Positions 43,766 to 53,500 of a stretch of 64,000 nt of DNA are shown piece by piece. The notes under the pieces were generated by a model. It made no database searches. It worked only from the letters and a program-made list of their open reading frames with translations, and was not told the origin of the DNA. Source of the stretch: Eunapius fragilis. Taxonomy: Eukaryota; Porifera; Demospongiae; Spongillida; Spongillidae. The translations under genes were made by a program, and so were the position numbers. Numbering within the stretch: position 1 is the stretch's first letter; every line of letters begins with the position of its first letter. The DNA lies in assembly GCA_963681505.1 (NCBI GenBank), contig OY811974.1, positions 10,591,461 through 10,655,460 of the forward strand, written 5' to 3'.

Positions 43766-46485
43766 CTCACATCTCGACCATACAATAGCTCGAATGGGGA
43801 AAACCCTGTAGAAGATTGTGGCACCTCGCGGTACGCAAATAGCAAATATGGGATTTGCTTGTCCCAGTATTTCCCTCCGTCATGTGCCGTCTTCCTCAGC
43901 ATTCCCTTCAACGTTTGATTGAACCGCTCGACGAGACCATCCGTCTGAGGGTGGTAGGGACTAGTTCGGATCGCCTTAACCCCCAGCAGTCGGTACAATT
44001 CCGCCAGCAGCTGTGACATGAAATTACTGCCTTGATCCGTGAGGATTTCCTTAGGCACTCCCACTCTAGCGAATAACTTGATTAGTTCTTCCGCGATATG
44101 TTCCGCGTCGATGGTTCTCAGTGGTATGGCTTCAGGGTAGCGCGTAGCATAATCGCACACCACCAGAATATAACGATTTCCCGCTTGGCTGCGAGGAAGG
44201 GGACCCACTATGTCCATGGCCACTCTGCTGAATGGTTCCGATATGACCGGTAGTGGTACCAACGGAGCTGGCTTTACCCCTCGCTTAGATGACTTCTGAC
44301 AAACCCGGCAACTCTTGCAATACATTTCCGTATCCTTGAATAAGGACGGCCAATAAAACCTGCGTAGAATACGCTGCCTTGTCTTATCACGTCCTTGATG
44401 ACCAGCCATAGGAATATCGTGGGCCAACTCTAACACTGTTTTCCTGCACTGCTTCGGCAAGACCAGTTGCTCCCACTCATACTCCTCGCTGCGTCCTGGA
44501 GGTCTCCACCTCCGATAAAGCAGGCCATCTCTCTTGAAGAACTCCACATTAGGGCCGTTAGACTGTTCAGCCTTCTCCCACACTTCCCGGAGCGATGGAT
44601 CACACTGTTGTGAACGACCAAGATCCCTTGACGATATGTTGAGGCCCTTTTCTCCTGGTACCTCGTTTCGAGCATCTGGGGTCAACACGATCTGGTTCAG
44701 GTCCGTACTGTCCGGCCGCTTAGCTGGACCAATCGCCGCTTCGACGTTGGTAGCCTCGTGTCGTTGCCCTTCTGCTATTTTCCCGGCCAAACGTAACTGT
44801 TCCTGGCCATCCTCTGGAATAGCGTTTGGCCGTACTCCTGACCGTTCCTGCCGTGCCCTTCGAACCATTTCTTCTTCTAGCTGCTGTCTGGCTCGTGCTC
44901 TTGTTAGCACCACCATTACGTCTTCTTGTCGAGGCCACGCCGGCTTAGCCTTGTCTCGCTTTGTAGTCCGATTATTTATTAGGTTGCCCAACTCGGGGAC
45001 GTCTGTCCCCAGTATCACGTCAACTGGTAAACGTTCGGCCACTGCCGCCTCGACCTTAACTGGGACTCCCCGTATGCGTAGGGTCAAGTCCGCTAGGTTG
45101 TACAGCTTAGTGTCTCCGTGAGCACAACGAATGGACACCATCTTCCCGTCTATGATCTTCTCGGTGGGAACCCACTGTTGCCTCACCATTGTTCGGGTAC
45201 AACCGGTGTCCAACAGTATTCGGGACACTTTCCGTCCCTCCACTAAACCTGCTACCCATGGTCCCGACTGTGTAATATCGGCGTCTTCGAAACACATCAA
45301 CACTTTTTCAGGGCATTCTCGAGATACGTGCCCCTGCTTCTTGCAGTTGAAGCACCTTAGTCTTGCCTTTTCTGCACCTCCTTTGCTCGTGCTTGCCTTC
45401 TTGCGACACTCCTTTTCCATGTGCCCAAGCAAGCCGCAATAATCGCACCTCGGCGTTGAATTGGTTTGGCTTATGGGTTTCTGCGTACCCACCTGATGAC
45501 CATACCGCGCCTTCTGTAAACCAGGCTGCCTCGCCTGCTCGTATTCATCCGCCAGTTCGCCTGCTGCGATACTCGTTTTTGGTTTCTTCTCCATCACCCA
45601 AAGTTTCTGCTCGGGGTTACTCAGCGTTTCCAAGAACTGCTCCTTTCCAATAAACTGCTGCACGTCATCGACTGTCTTACACGTCTTCGTCCATTTCTGG
45701 AGTAAATCCATCAGCCGAACCGCAACCTCACGATTAGTTTCACCCTCACTCCGTGTTGAAGAGCGAAACCTCTTCCGATAGGCTTCCTCGTTTATATCAT
45801 ACCTCGCCAGTACCGCAGCCTTGATAGCGTCGTAATCGGCAGCGCTTTCTGACAGGAGAGCCGCAAATGCCAACTGGGCCCTACCTGTTAACTGCGGTGT
45901 CAAGAATTGCGACCATCGGCCTTTATCAACCTTCTGAGCCGTCATTATTCTTTCAAATGTGACCAGATACGCCTCAATGTCATCCTTCTCGGAAAGGGGT
46001 GCCAGCTTCACACTTAACCCCACTGGGTTCTTAGATCCTCCTGGCGTCTCAGTCGGAGTTTTCACTAGTCTGACTAGTGCCTCCATGCGCTCCTGCATCT
46101 CCCTACGTTCCACCACGAATTGTTGCTCCCGTATCTTCCGCTCTTCCTCCAGCCGCGCTCGCTCGCCGGCTTCCTCCTTACGTCGCGCTTGCTCTATTTC
46201 TTCACGTCGCTGTCGCTCTTCCTGCACCCGTCGCGCCTGCTCTTCCGCCTCCTCCTTATGTAGCGTTCGCTCTTCCTGCACCCGTCGCGCCTGCTCTTCC
46301 GCCTCCTCCTTACGTAGCGTTCGCTCTTCCTGCACCCGTCGCGCCTGCTCTTCCGCCTCCTCCTTACGTCGCGCTCGCTCGTCCTCTTCGTACCGGCGGC
46401 GGTCTTCCATAAGCGCCTTGAGAATTTCTTCCATACCCTCTGCTATCGTCGGACTTTTATATTCTTTACCGGAACGCGTGGTCAT
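43735..46485 (-). CDS. Gag-protease-integrase polyprotein (SCAN-like Gag)
   Basis: 916 codons from ATG 46485. Residues about 20-140 form a charged coiled coil with 20-residue tandem repeats (QARRVQEERTLRKEEAEE). Residues about 230-320 resemble a SCAN domain (YRKRFRSSTRSEGET ... WTKTCKTVDDVQQF ... QFLETLSNPEQKLWVMEKKP). Two zinc knuckles follow at about 348-392 (CDYCGLLGHMEKEC, CFNCKKQGHVSREC). The aspartic protease site is LLDTGCT (~425). After a linker of about 200 residues comes the integrase: HHCC zinc domain (~685-735), then Asp in AMDIVGPL, Asp in LTDQGSN and Glu in GLVERFNQT. The ORF ends abruptly where it joins RNase H, so the integrase C-terminal tail is lost. Confidence 0.9.
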   Translation of the reverse strand: MTTRSGKEYKSPTIAEGMEEILKALMEDRRRYEEDERARRKEEAEEQARRVQEERTLRKEEAEEQARRVQEERTLHKEEAEEQARRVQEERQRREEIEQARRKEEAGERARLEEERKIREQQFVVERREMQERMEALVRLVKTPTETPGGSKNPVGLSVKLAPLSEKDDIEAYLVTFERIMTAQKVDKGRWSQFLTPQLTGRAQLAFAALLSESAADYDAIKAAVLARYDINEEAYRKRFRSSTRSEGETNREVAVRLMDLLQKWTKTCKTVDDVQQFIGKEQFLETLSNPEQKLWVMEKKPKTSIAAGELADEYEQARQPGLQKARYGHQVGTQKPISQTNSTPRCDYCGLLGHMEKECRKKASTSKGGAEKARLRCFNCKKQGHVSRECPEKVLMCFEDADITQSGPWVAGLVEGRKVSRILLDTGCTRTMVRQQWVPTEKIIDGKMVSIRCAHGDTKLYNLADLTLRIRGVPVKVEAAVAERLPVDVILGTDVPELGNLINNRTTKRDKAKPAWPRQEDVMVVLTRARARQQLEEEMVRRARQERSGVRPNAIPEDGQEQLRLAGKIAEGQRHEATNVEAAIGPAKRPDSTDLNQIVLTPDARNEVPGEKGLNISSRDLGRSQQCDPSLREVWEKAEQSNGPNVEFFKRDGLLYRRWRPPGRSEEYEWEQLVLPKQCRKTVLELAHDIPMAGHQGRDKTRQRILRRFYWPSLFKDTEMYCKSCRVCQKSSKRGVKPAPLVPLPVISEPFSRVAMDIVGPLPRSQAGNRYILVVCDYATRYPEAIPLRTIDAEHIAEELIKLFARVGVPKEILTDQGSNFMSQLLAELYRLLGVKAIRTSPYHPQTDGLVERFNQTLKGMLRKTAHDGGKYWDKQIPYLLFAYREVPQSSTGFSPFELLYGRDVRGPLGAILDC
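46225..46375 (-). repeat. 60-bp coding tandem repeat in Gag
   Basis: Two and a half nearly identical units (tcctgcacccgtcgcgcctg etc.) encode the repeated coiled-coil segment. Confidence 0.9.
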
Positions 46486-46548
46486 CCACCGTTCAATGAT
46501 AATATTGGGATCCGCGTGGTATTGTCAACCAACTGTTCGACTGATCGG

Positions 46549-46566
46549 ATCCCACCGCTGCCACCA
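46549..46566 (-). promoter_or_regulatory. Primer-binding site (tRNA-Leu type)
   Basis: TGGTGGCAGCGGTGGGAT on the minus strand, two bases inside the 5' LTR. It is complementary to the 3' end ATCCCACCGCTGCCACCA found in animal tRNA-Leu. Confidence 0.8.
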
Positions 46567-46568
46567 AA

Positions 46569-46837
46569 TGTGATAGAGTCCGTTATCGCGCCCACGACGC
46601 TCGCCGTATTGCGCCAAGGATACTTCAACTTATTCTCTTCTCAATTGCACAGCGTGTACATATTTATACGCGACTAAGGTTGAGAACCTTACACCTCTCT
46701 ATGGAGAGTGCGTAACAATTACATAAACTATGCACACCAACAATAATGTTCTGAATCACTTGAATAGGGGTTGCTCCCGCCCGACATTCAGCGTGTGAAT
46801 CGTCTCATTCACCTCCATGGAAGACTGGGCTTCCACA
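46569..46837 (-). repeat. LTR (5' LTR in element orientation)
   Basis: Same length as the other LTR (269 bp), with about four substitutions. Followed by ACACC. Confidence 0.95.
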
Positions 46838-47095
46838 ACACCCTACAAGTATTTGACACCCACACACCCTACAAGCCTCCAACCACCTAAGCCTCAAACA
46901 CTCACACACACTACAAGCCTTCAACACCCACACCCTACAAGCTTCCAACATACACACACAGCAACACAACACCCTATAAGCGTCAATACTCACATACCCA
47001 CACACACCCTCCTCCAAAAAGCCTCAATACTCATACACTACCTACCAGCCTCCAGCATCACACACCACACATACGCTTCCACTCACCAATACTAA
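46838..47095. repeat. Minisatellite split by a retrotransposon (right part)
   Basis: Continuation of the 43010-43201 array (acaccctacaag- and caacacccacacc-type units). Confidence 0.85.
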
Positions 47096-47099
47096 GACT

Positions 47100-48045
47100 C
47101 AGCACCGCATACATGTACCAACCAAGTCAGCAGCACTTGAACACAACCTACAACACTCCCCCTAACTATACACACCATCCACAATTCATCAACGACATGG
47201 GTGCGGATTCTCAAACAGGAAACAGCATGCGCGCATCAATTAGAACATACCTCGAAATTATGTAGCTGCTGCTAACGTTTTTCGTTCACTAGCGTGAGAA
47301 AACCATACCTTTTATTACAAGAAACACTAGAAAGGTCCACTTACTTCATATTCCCACTGAAGAAATGGATCTTTGTGTCTCTGCTAAAGTAGTATCATAT
47401 TGCGTATTTTGTAAACTCACGCGACCGTTACAAAACCAGCGATCGTGACCAAACACGGATACCAAAATATGCCGGGGAATGGCTGAATGTTACTTGCCAA
47501 TACACATTTTGCTTTCTTCGGCTCCTATAGGCCTATGCCAGTCGACCCTCGCCCGTTAAAAGTTACGAAAAAATTTTTAAGGGTGCGCAATTGCGGATAA
47601 TTAATCTGGCCGGTAATCGGTTAATGAAGTTCACAAGGTGTGTGTAGACCCTGTCAATGGTATGCGTGCCCGTACAATTACATACACATTGGTGATCCTA
47701 ACATATAAACACTGGTACATGAACTTGTATGGTCTGTCATGCAGATGTTGAAAGCGCAGAAATGGACTGTGAAGATCATTAAAGCATGATATCTGTATGC
47801 ACGTATTATAGATTGTGCAACTGTCTTTATAATGCATTTTGTATCTTGTGTATGATATCTGTATACAACACTGGATGCCATCTAATATATCAATATGTAC
47901 AGTGCGATAAATGTTCTGCATGCATGGGCGACAAATCAAAAACGGGTTAAACCACCATGCAAGGCATGTATGCAGTCTGGTGAGAAATTACTTTGTTACT
48001 AAAGACGTTGCATGGGATTTTGAAATTAAGAATCACGAATCTTTT
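47100..48045. other. No gene seen
   Basis: Intergenic DNA. Possible upstream region of the 42213-42817 gene, but no exon is supported. Confidence 0.35.
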
Positions 48046-48049
48046 TCCA

Positions 48050-48757
48050 TAGTGGATCAAGGAGGATAGAGGAGGCAAGATCGTGACCAAGATCTAGGGA
48101 CAAGGAGGCAAAATCATGGCCAAGATCTAGGGGAAAGCAGGCAAGATCATGGCCAAGATCTAGGGGCAAGGAGGCAGCCAAGATCTAGGGGAAAGAAGGC
48201 AAGATCGTGGCCAAGATCTAGGGGCAAGGAGGCAAGATTGTGGCCAAGATCTAGGGGCAAGGAGGCAAGATCATGGCAAAGATCAAGGAGCAAGATCCTG
48301 GCCAAGATCTAAGGGCAAGGAGGTAAGATCTTGGCCATGATCTAGGGGCAAGGAGGCAAGATTGTGGCCAAGATGTAGGGGCAAGGAGCCCCCAAAGGAA
48401 ACATGATGGGAGGCAAGATATGATGGGGCCAGGAGGCAAGACCATTCTCAATATTCTTGTATGGAATCTTGGTCAAGATTGCATACAAGAATCCTGACCA
48501 TGATCTTGGACAATATTATTCTTTCTGAGTATGTCGTTTGATTTTGGTGAAGAATATGTTGTCTGCCTTGACACAATCCCTCAATTTGCTATCGCTGTGG
48601 ATTATTTTAGTCCAATTTTGAAATTGTTTAATATTTTCTTGGGCAAGATCTTAGACATCATGGCCAAGAATCTTGAATCTTGGTCAGGATGCATTAGATC
48701 TTGGTCAAGATTGCCAAGATCATGGCCAAGATCGATAAGATTTTTTCGCTGGGTTGC
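48050..48757. repeat. Palindromic AAGATC minisatellite
   Basis: Units of about 33 bp (ccaagatctaggggcaagga plus ggcaagatcatgg), then a less regular part to 48757 that ends with gattttttcgctggg. The core GATCTTGGCCAAGATC is itself a palindrome. Confidence 0.9.
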
Positions 48758-48769
48758 CAGCTGCAGATG

Positions 48770-49125
48770 GGTTAGGCGTCTAAAAGACCCCTGAAGATAA
48801 CCTGCGGACACATCCTGAAGCGATTGGTAAAGTTGGCGATCTTAAGAAACGTTCCTGTCGTGAGTTATGCAATCCCGAAGGAAGAAGAAGAATTAGAAAA
48901 AGACGACGGAGGAGAATTTAAAGATTAGGACTGGGTACGGACAATGGGGACGAGTCTTTTTGTTCTCTAAAAGTACACAGTCTATGACATCGAAACAACG
49001 CAGAAGTGTTCTCCCTTTTTGTATCGCTCGATTGCCACTAAGAGCGAAGTGACCCGGCAACTCCTGCCAGACGCTAGTGACACTTTTTAAAAATGACATT
49101 CATGATACTGCAGGATTCCTAAAAC
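48770..49125 (-). repeat. Hairpin-headed dispersed repeat (copy 4, inverted)
   Basis: Reverse-complement relative of 3596-3972: starts ttaggcgtctaaaag, contains cctgaagcgattgg and ctaagagcgaagtgac, and ends at atgacattcatgatactgca. The terminal hairpin is not recognisable. Confidence 0.75.
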
Positions 49126-49129
49126 ATCT

Positions 49130-49795
49130 GAGTGTGCTGTATGCCCTATACATCATCGAACAATTGCTGGCATTCGAACGAGCATTTCATTGATATTCTT
49201 TTAAAAAGATACTGAATGGTTGGTTCACAATTAAGAAACTATAGGACAGGCACATGTTCTTTTACGGTGGCACGAGAAACATTATAGCTTAAACCATTTA
49301 TTTCCAGAACAGTGGCGGCGGAGTCCATAGATCAGGTAGGGCAAGTAGCCCTACCAAAACCTCCGAAGGTATATATGTATTAACATCTGCATTCAGTATG
49401 CGGCTCGCGGCACGCAGTAATTTAATAGTGTACCGAGTTTAGCCATAAGATATTTAAACAAGAGGATTGGAAACTGATCGTTATCACCATTGAGTCTATT
49501 GTAAATAGAAGAGCATAGAAGATAGCTACAAGCATTCAAAATGAATTTCTGCATTTGTCCTTTCATTACTTTTGCACCCGTGATAAACAAAGTCAAGTGA
49601 AGTTGAAACATTTGAAAAAAATTATTAGGCCAAGTATGATGTTCTCAACTCTTTAAAGGCTATGATGCTTCAAAATTTTATAGTTCGCAGAGCTGCATAA
49701 AATGGGCACCCACTCTCTGCATAGACTACGTACTTGGTATGGCATCGTATAGTCCATTCTCATGCACAGAACGTTTATCATCTCTAAAGCATGAC
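49130..49795. other. No gene seen
   Basis: AT-rich sequence without supported features. Confidence 0.35.
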
Positions 49796-49799
49796 AACC

Positions 49800-50055
49800 T
49801 GTTACTGCCCACTAGCATGGGGCATCTCTCCACTAACATGGGGACATCTCTCTAGTCCACCTCCCTAACATGGGGACATATCTCTAGTCCACCTCCCTAA
49901 CATGGGGGACATCTCTCTAGCTACCTCCCTAACATGGGGACATCTCTCTAGTCCACCTCCCTAACATGGGGGACATCTCTCTAGTCCACCTCACTAACAT
50001 GGGGACATCTCTCTAGTCCACCTCACTAACATGGGGACATCACTCTAGTTGAAAC
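49800..50055. repeat. ~32-bp minisatellite
   Basis: About eight units of ctaacatggggacatctctc plus tagtccacctcc, downstream of the Ig receptor gene. A diverged trace of the array edge reappears near 50475-50550. Confidence 0.95.
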
Positions 50056-50584
50056 TCTGACGTTAAGGGGGGGTGGGTGGGGGGGAAGGGAAGGGCTTAA
50101 AAACGTTGTCGTCATAATGAGGCAAAATTGGTTGGACAAGCCCCCTTGGTTCAAAAACCACTAAATATATTTATAGTCAGAGGTAACCGAAATGATTATG
50201 CCACTGAAATGGATGGTACGTTGTCCTCTGAACAAAGGTATCGATGCCATGGCAGACTTTTTAATTCGAAGAATACGATGCCCTCCATGACATGAAATAT
50301 GGTACAGTTAGTAGCAAGGTTACTTTGTTGTAAAGTCATAAGCATTATGTGGACACAAATGTGTGAAGTATTTGAGCATGTGATGTGCAATTCATGCCTG
50401 CTTGTTTAGAATGACCCTTGGTGAACAAAGGACACACTAAAAATATCATGCATTTATATACAGCAGTTGTCAGCAGTCCACTTGAGTAGCATGAGGACAT
50501 CTCTCAGGAAGGGGGGAAGGGGCTAAAAATGTTATTGTAATAATGACGCTATTTTTTCACCATCTAATCCTGGTATCATCTCCT

Positions 50585-53500
50585 TCAATAAGATCGAGGT
50601 GAGGGGAGTGGAGGTGGTAGAAGGTCCAGAGCAGTTATACCAATCACTCCACTTTTGTCGGGATGTGGTAGTGGTCTATTTTGGTACTTAACTTCATCAG
50701 GAATGGAGTCATAAATTGCTCGATCATCTGGTATAGGTCCTCTACTGTAACAACTATTTTCATTTAATCCAATTGACATATCTTGGGTCTTTTCATTACA
50801 GTTGGTACTTGATCTATCTAATATCCTTTCTCCACTATTCTGCTTCAACCACCTGTAGGCAAATCATAGCTATAGTCCCATGAACAAAAACAGCATGCAC
50901 TGCTGTGGGAAGGCATGCATGAAAAATACTTACCTTAATATTAAAATCATTATAACTATGGCAACCACAACAAGTACACTGGCTACGCCTCCTATGAATG
51001 CTCCAGAAATTTGCCCAATTGGCAGAAAAGCAGTTGGAACTGCTGAAGGACTTGTATGAAGCAAAACAACAGTATTGCTGGGTTCTATGGAAGAAAATAT
51101 TAACTGCAGTTGATGGAGTGATATAATAAATTCTTGTAGGTACCAGCCAGAGTTTTAATTTTTCATCATAGTATAAAACATAACTTTTTAAAAAGGATTC
51201 GGATTTCTATTTTGCATTACAAGATCTTGGTCAAGGCTTTCATCACTACAGGTTTCATGTTGTTTATATAGCTACCAAACATTACCATGACAGAGAGTGA
51301 TACGGACAGACATGGTTCCGGAGTAAAGAGGAGGCTGTTTTACATCCTGTTTACCCCCAAACTATGCCAGTCTGAATCCGCGCTTTCCATGTTCTTGGCC
51401 TCGATCGATTTCCACACTTGTAACATTTTATGGATTCCTGGGTCAGCCTTACCATGTGCCCTCCCCCCCACCCCCCTCTCCCCTTTTCCCCTGCCCCTAC
51501 CGAAGCCTTACTACATGTATCCCTTTCATTTGTAAGACTCCTTGCAAACCCTCCATTCATGGTTTCTAATCACCCCCCCCCCCCTCCACCCATTACCTTC
51601 TCTGTGGACTACCCATACATGCATACAAAAGACCTCAGAGCACGGGAGTGGGCATGCCTGAACCTACCTGATGAGGTCACCGATGTGCTTGGCCCCAGTC
51701 CTACACTGGTTAGACCACAGATGGTCACAAAGTACTTTGCTGTTGCATTCAGCGAGGACACCACTATATATGTCCCATTGGCCGTCATTTGTGTTTGTCC
51801 AGTGTGGTTTCCGACTGGTTCATAGATGATGACATAATTTACATACCCTCTGGCTTGGGAAAGCATTAGTGGTGACCAACTGATGTTCATGCTCAGACCA
51901 TCTGGTGACCTTATTACCATCAGTCCCTCAGGGGCCATGCTGGGGACTGAACACATAATGGCGTGTGATGTCATTGACTCACCACCATTGTTGTCATATG
52001 ACATCATGACCTACCCTGCTCTGCTGCAAAGAAAACCTTACACCACTGGTCCCCAGTACCAAGTGGGTTGACTGCACTGATGCACGTCTGGTAGGGTACT
52101 CCTGGGTCTGGGTGCACACAGAGTTAAAACATCAAACTGGGGTGTGTGGTATTGAGCATACTTACTTAGTCCACTCCAATGATATGACATCATGTTATCA
52201 TCAACAGTGGCGTTCATTGCTGTACCACTAACAGGCACACCATAGTCCAGTAATTGTACAATGGAGAGGACATAGCCTGTTAGTCGTCCATAGGTCAACT
52301 GGGGTGCACTCCAACTCATCACAGTGGTACTATCTGATGGTGTAACCACTGATGGACCACTCACCACACCTGGGGCTGCAAGCAGACAAATTGGGGTGAA
52401 GTTATTAGGTGTGGGAAGGTGCACATAACTCACTTCTCACAGCTACATCTGTGGCTGATGTGCCTACACTATGGATGTCCTTATATGGTAAGGATATCAC
52501 TGCAGTACAGTTGTATGAGGTGAGGTCAGACATAGTCAAAGGACCTAGGTGGAGTGTATTACTGGATCCTAGGACCAGTCCATCTCCTCTGGTCCAGGTC
52601 AGACTAACAGGTAAGACCAGACCAGCTACCACCATGGCCTGACATGTCAGTGAGTGCATTGCACCAAGAGAGGGTGTAAGGTGGGAAGAAGTGATGGTGA
52701 CAATAGGAGCAGGAAGATCTGATGAAAAGGACGGGACCAAAGACGGTGAGGATGAATGTAATGCACTGATAGCACTGACCTAGGACCTGAAGGGATAATA
52801 TACCTATTATCACTCCTTCTGGGAGGGCATAGGGAGTCCCCGATTGAACAGTGATGTAACAGCTGAATGATCCACTTTCAGAAGTGCCAAGAGGGTTAAA
52901 CATGAGTTTGGAGGAGCTAGACGTGGATAGGGGTAATATGGTAGTGTAGTTATCCAAATTTATGATTGTTGTTCCACTTCTAAACCACGTAGCAGTTATA
53001 GTAACTGGAGTGTCCACTTGTGGGTTGAGCTGAATGTTGCAAGTTAGGTTCAGTGGTGTACCAGCATAGTATAAGGAGGTGATGGGAGTGGAGGTGATTG
53101 TGACAGAGGGAGGAACTGTGCAAAGGGAGATATTAATTAGTGCAATAAGGTAAGTGCTTACTTTTAACAATAACATTCGTCGTGGCTATGGCTGTAGAAC
53201 TAAATGGAGAGATTTGCATAGACCGACAAGTGTACTGTCCTCCATGAGAAGTATGAAGAGGGTTAAATACAAGGTTGCCATTTGAAACAATGGTGTAATT
53301 GTCACTTGTAACCACTCCATTTGAGTTGCTCCAGGTAACCACAGAATTGAGCGAAGTGACACCCACTACCTTCCCAGTACAGATGAGAGTGTATATCTGT
53401 CCTGCCACTGGACTGCCTGAGGTAGTGATGTTTACTGTGTGTCCTGAAACTGAATGAGGTAAACATATAAGTTTTCAAAATCAAGGTTTTGGTTTTCAAC

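Larger units (their letters stand above)
43202..46837 (-). mobile_element. Complete LTR retrotransposon, Gmr1-type Ty3/Gypsy, RT deleted
   Basis: Two 269-bp LTRs (TG...CA ends) enclose the element. The 5-bp target duplication ACACC is present at 43197-43201 and 46838-46842. The LTRs differ at about four positions, so insertion is fairly recent. The minus-strand order is LTR, tRNA-Leu-type PBS, Gag with SCAN-like region, zinc knuckles, protease, integrase, RNase H remainder, purine tract, LTR. Integrase before RNase H is the Gmr1 (copia-like) order, not the usual Gypsy order. The reverse transcriptase and the start of RNase H are missing at the integrase/RNase H joint, so the copy is non-autonomous. 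Confidence 0.9.

Noticed and set aside
44534-46573. Plus-strand frames of 195 and 204 codons
   Set aside because: Antisense shadows of the Gag-PR-integrase ORF.
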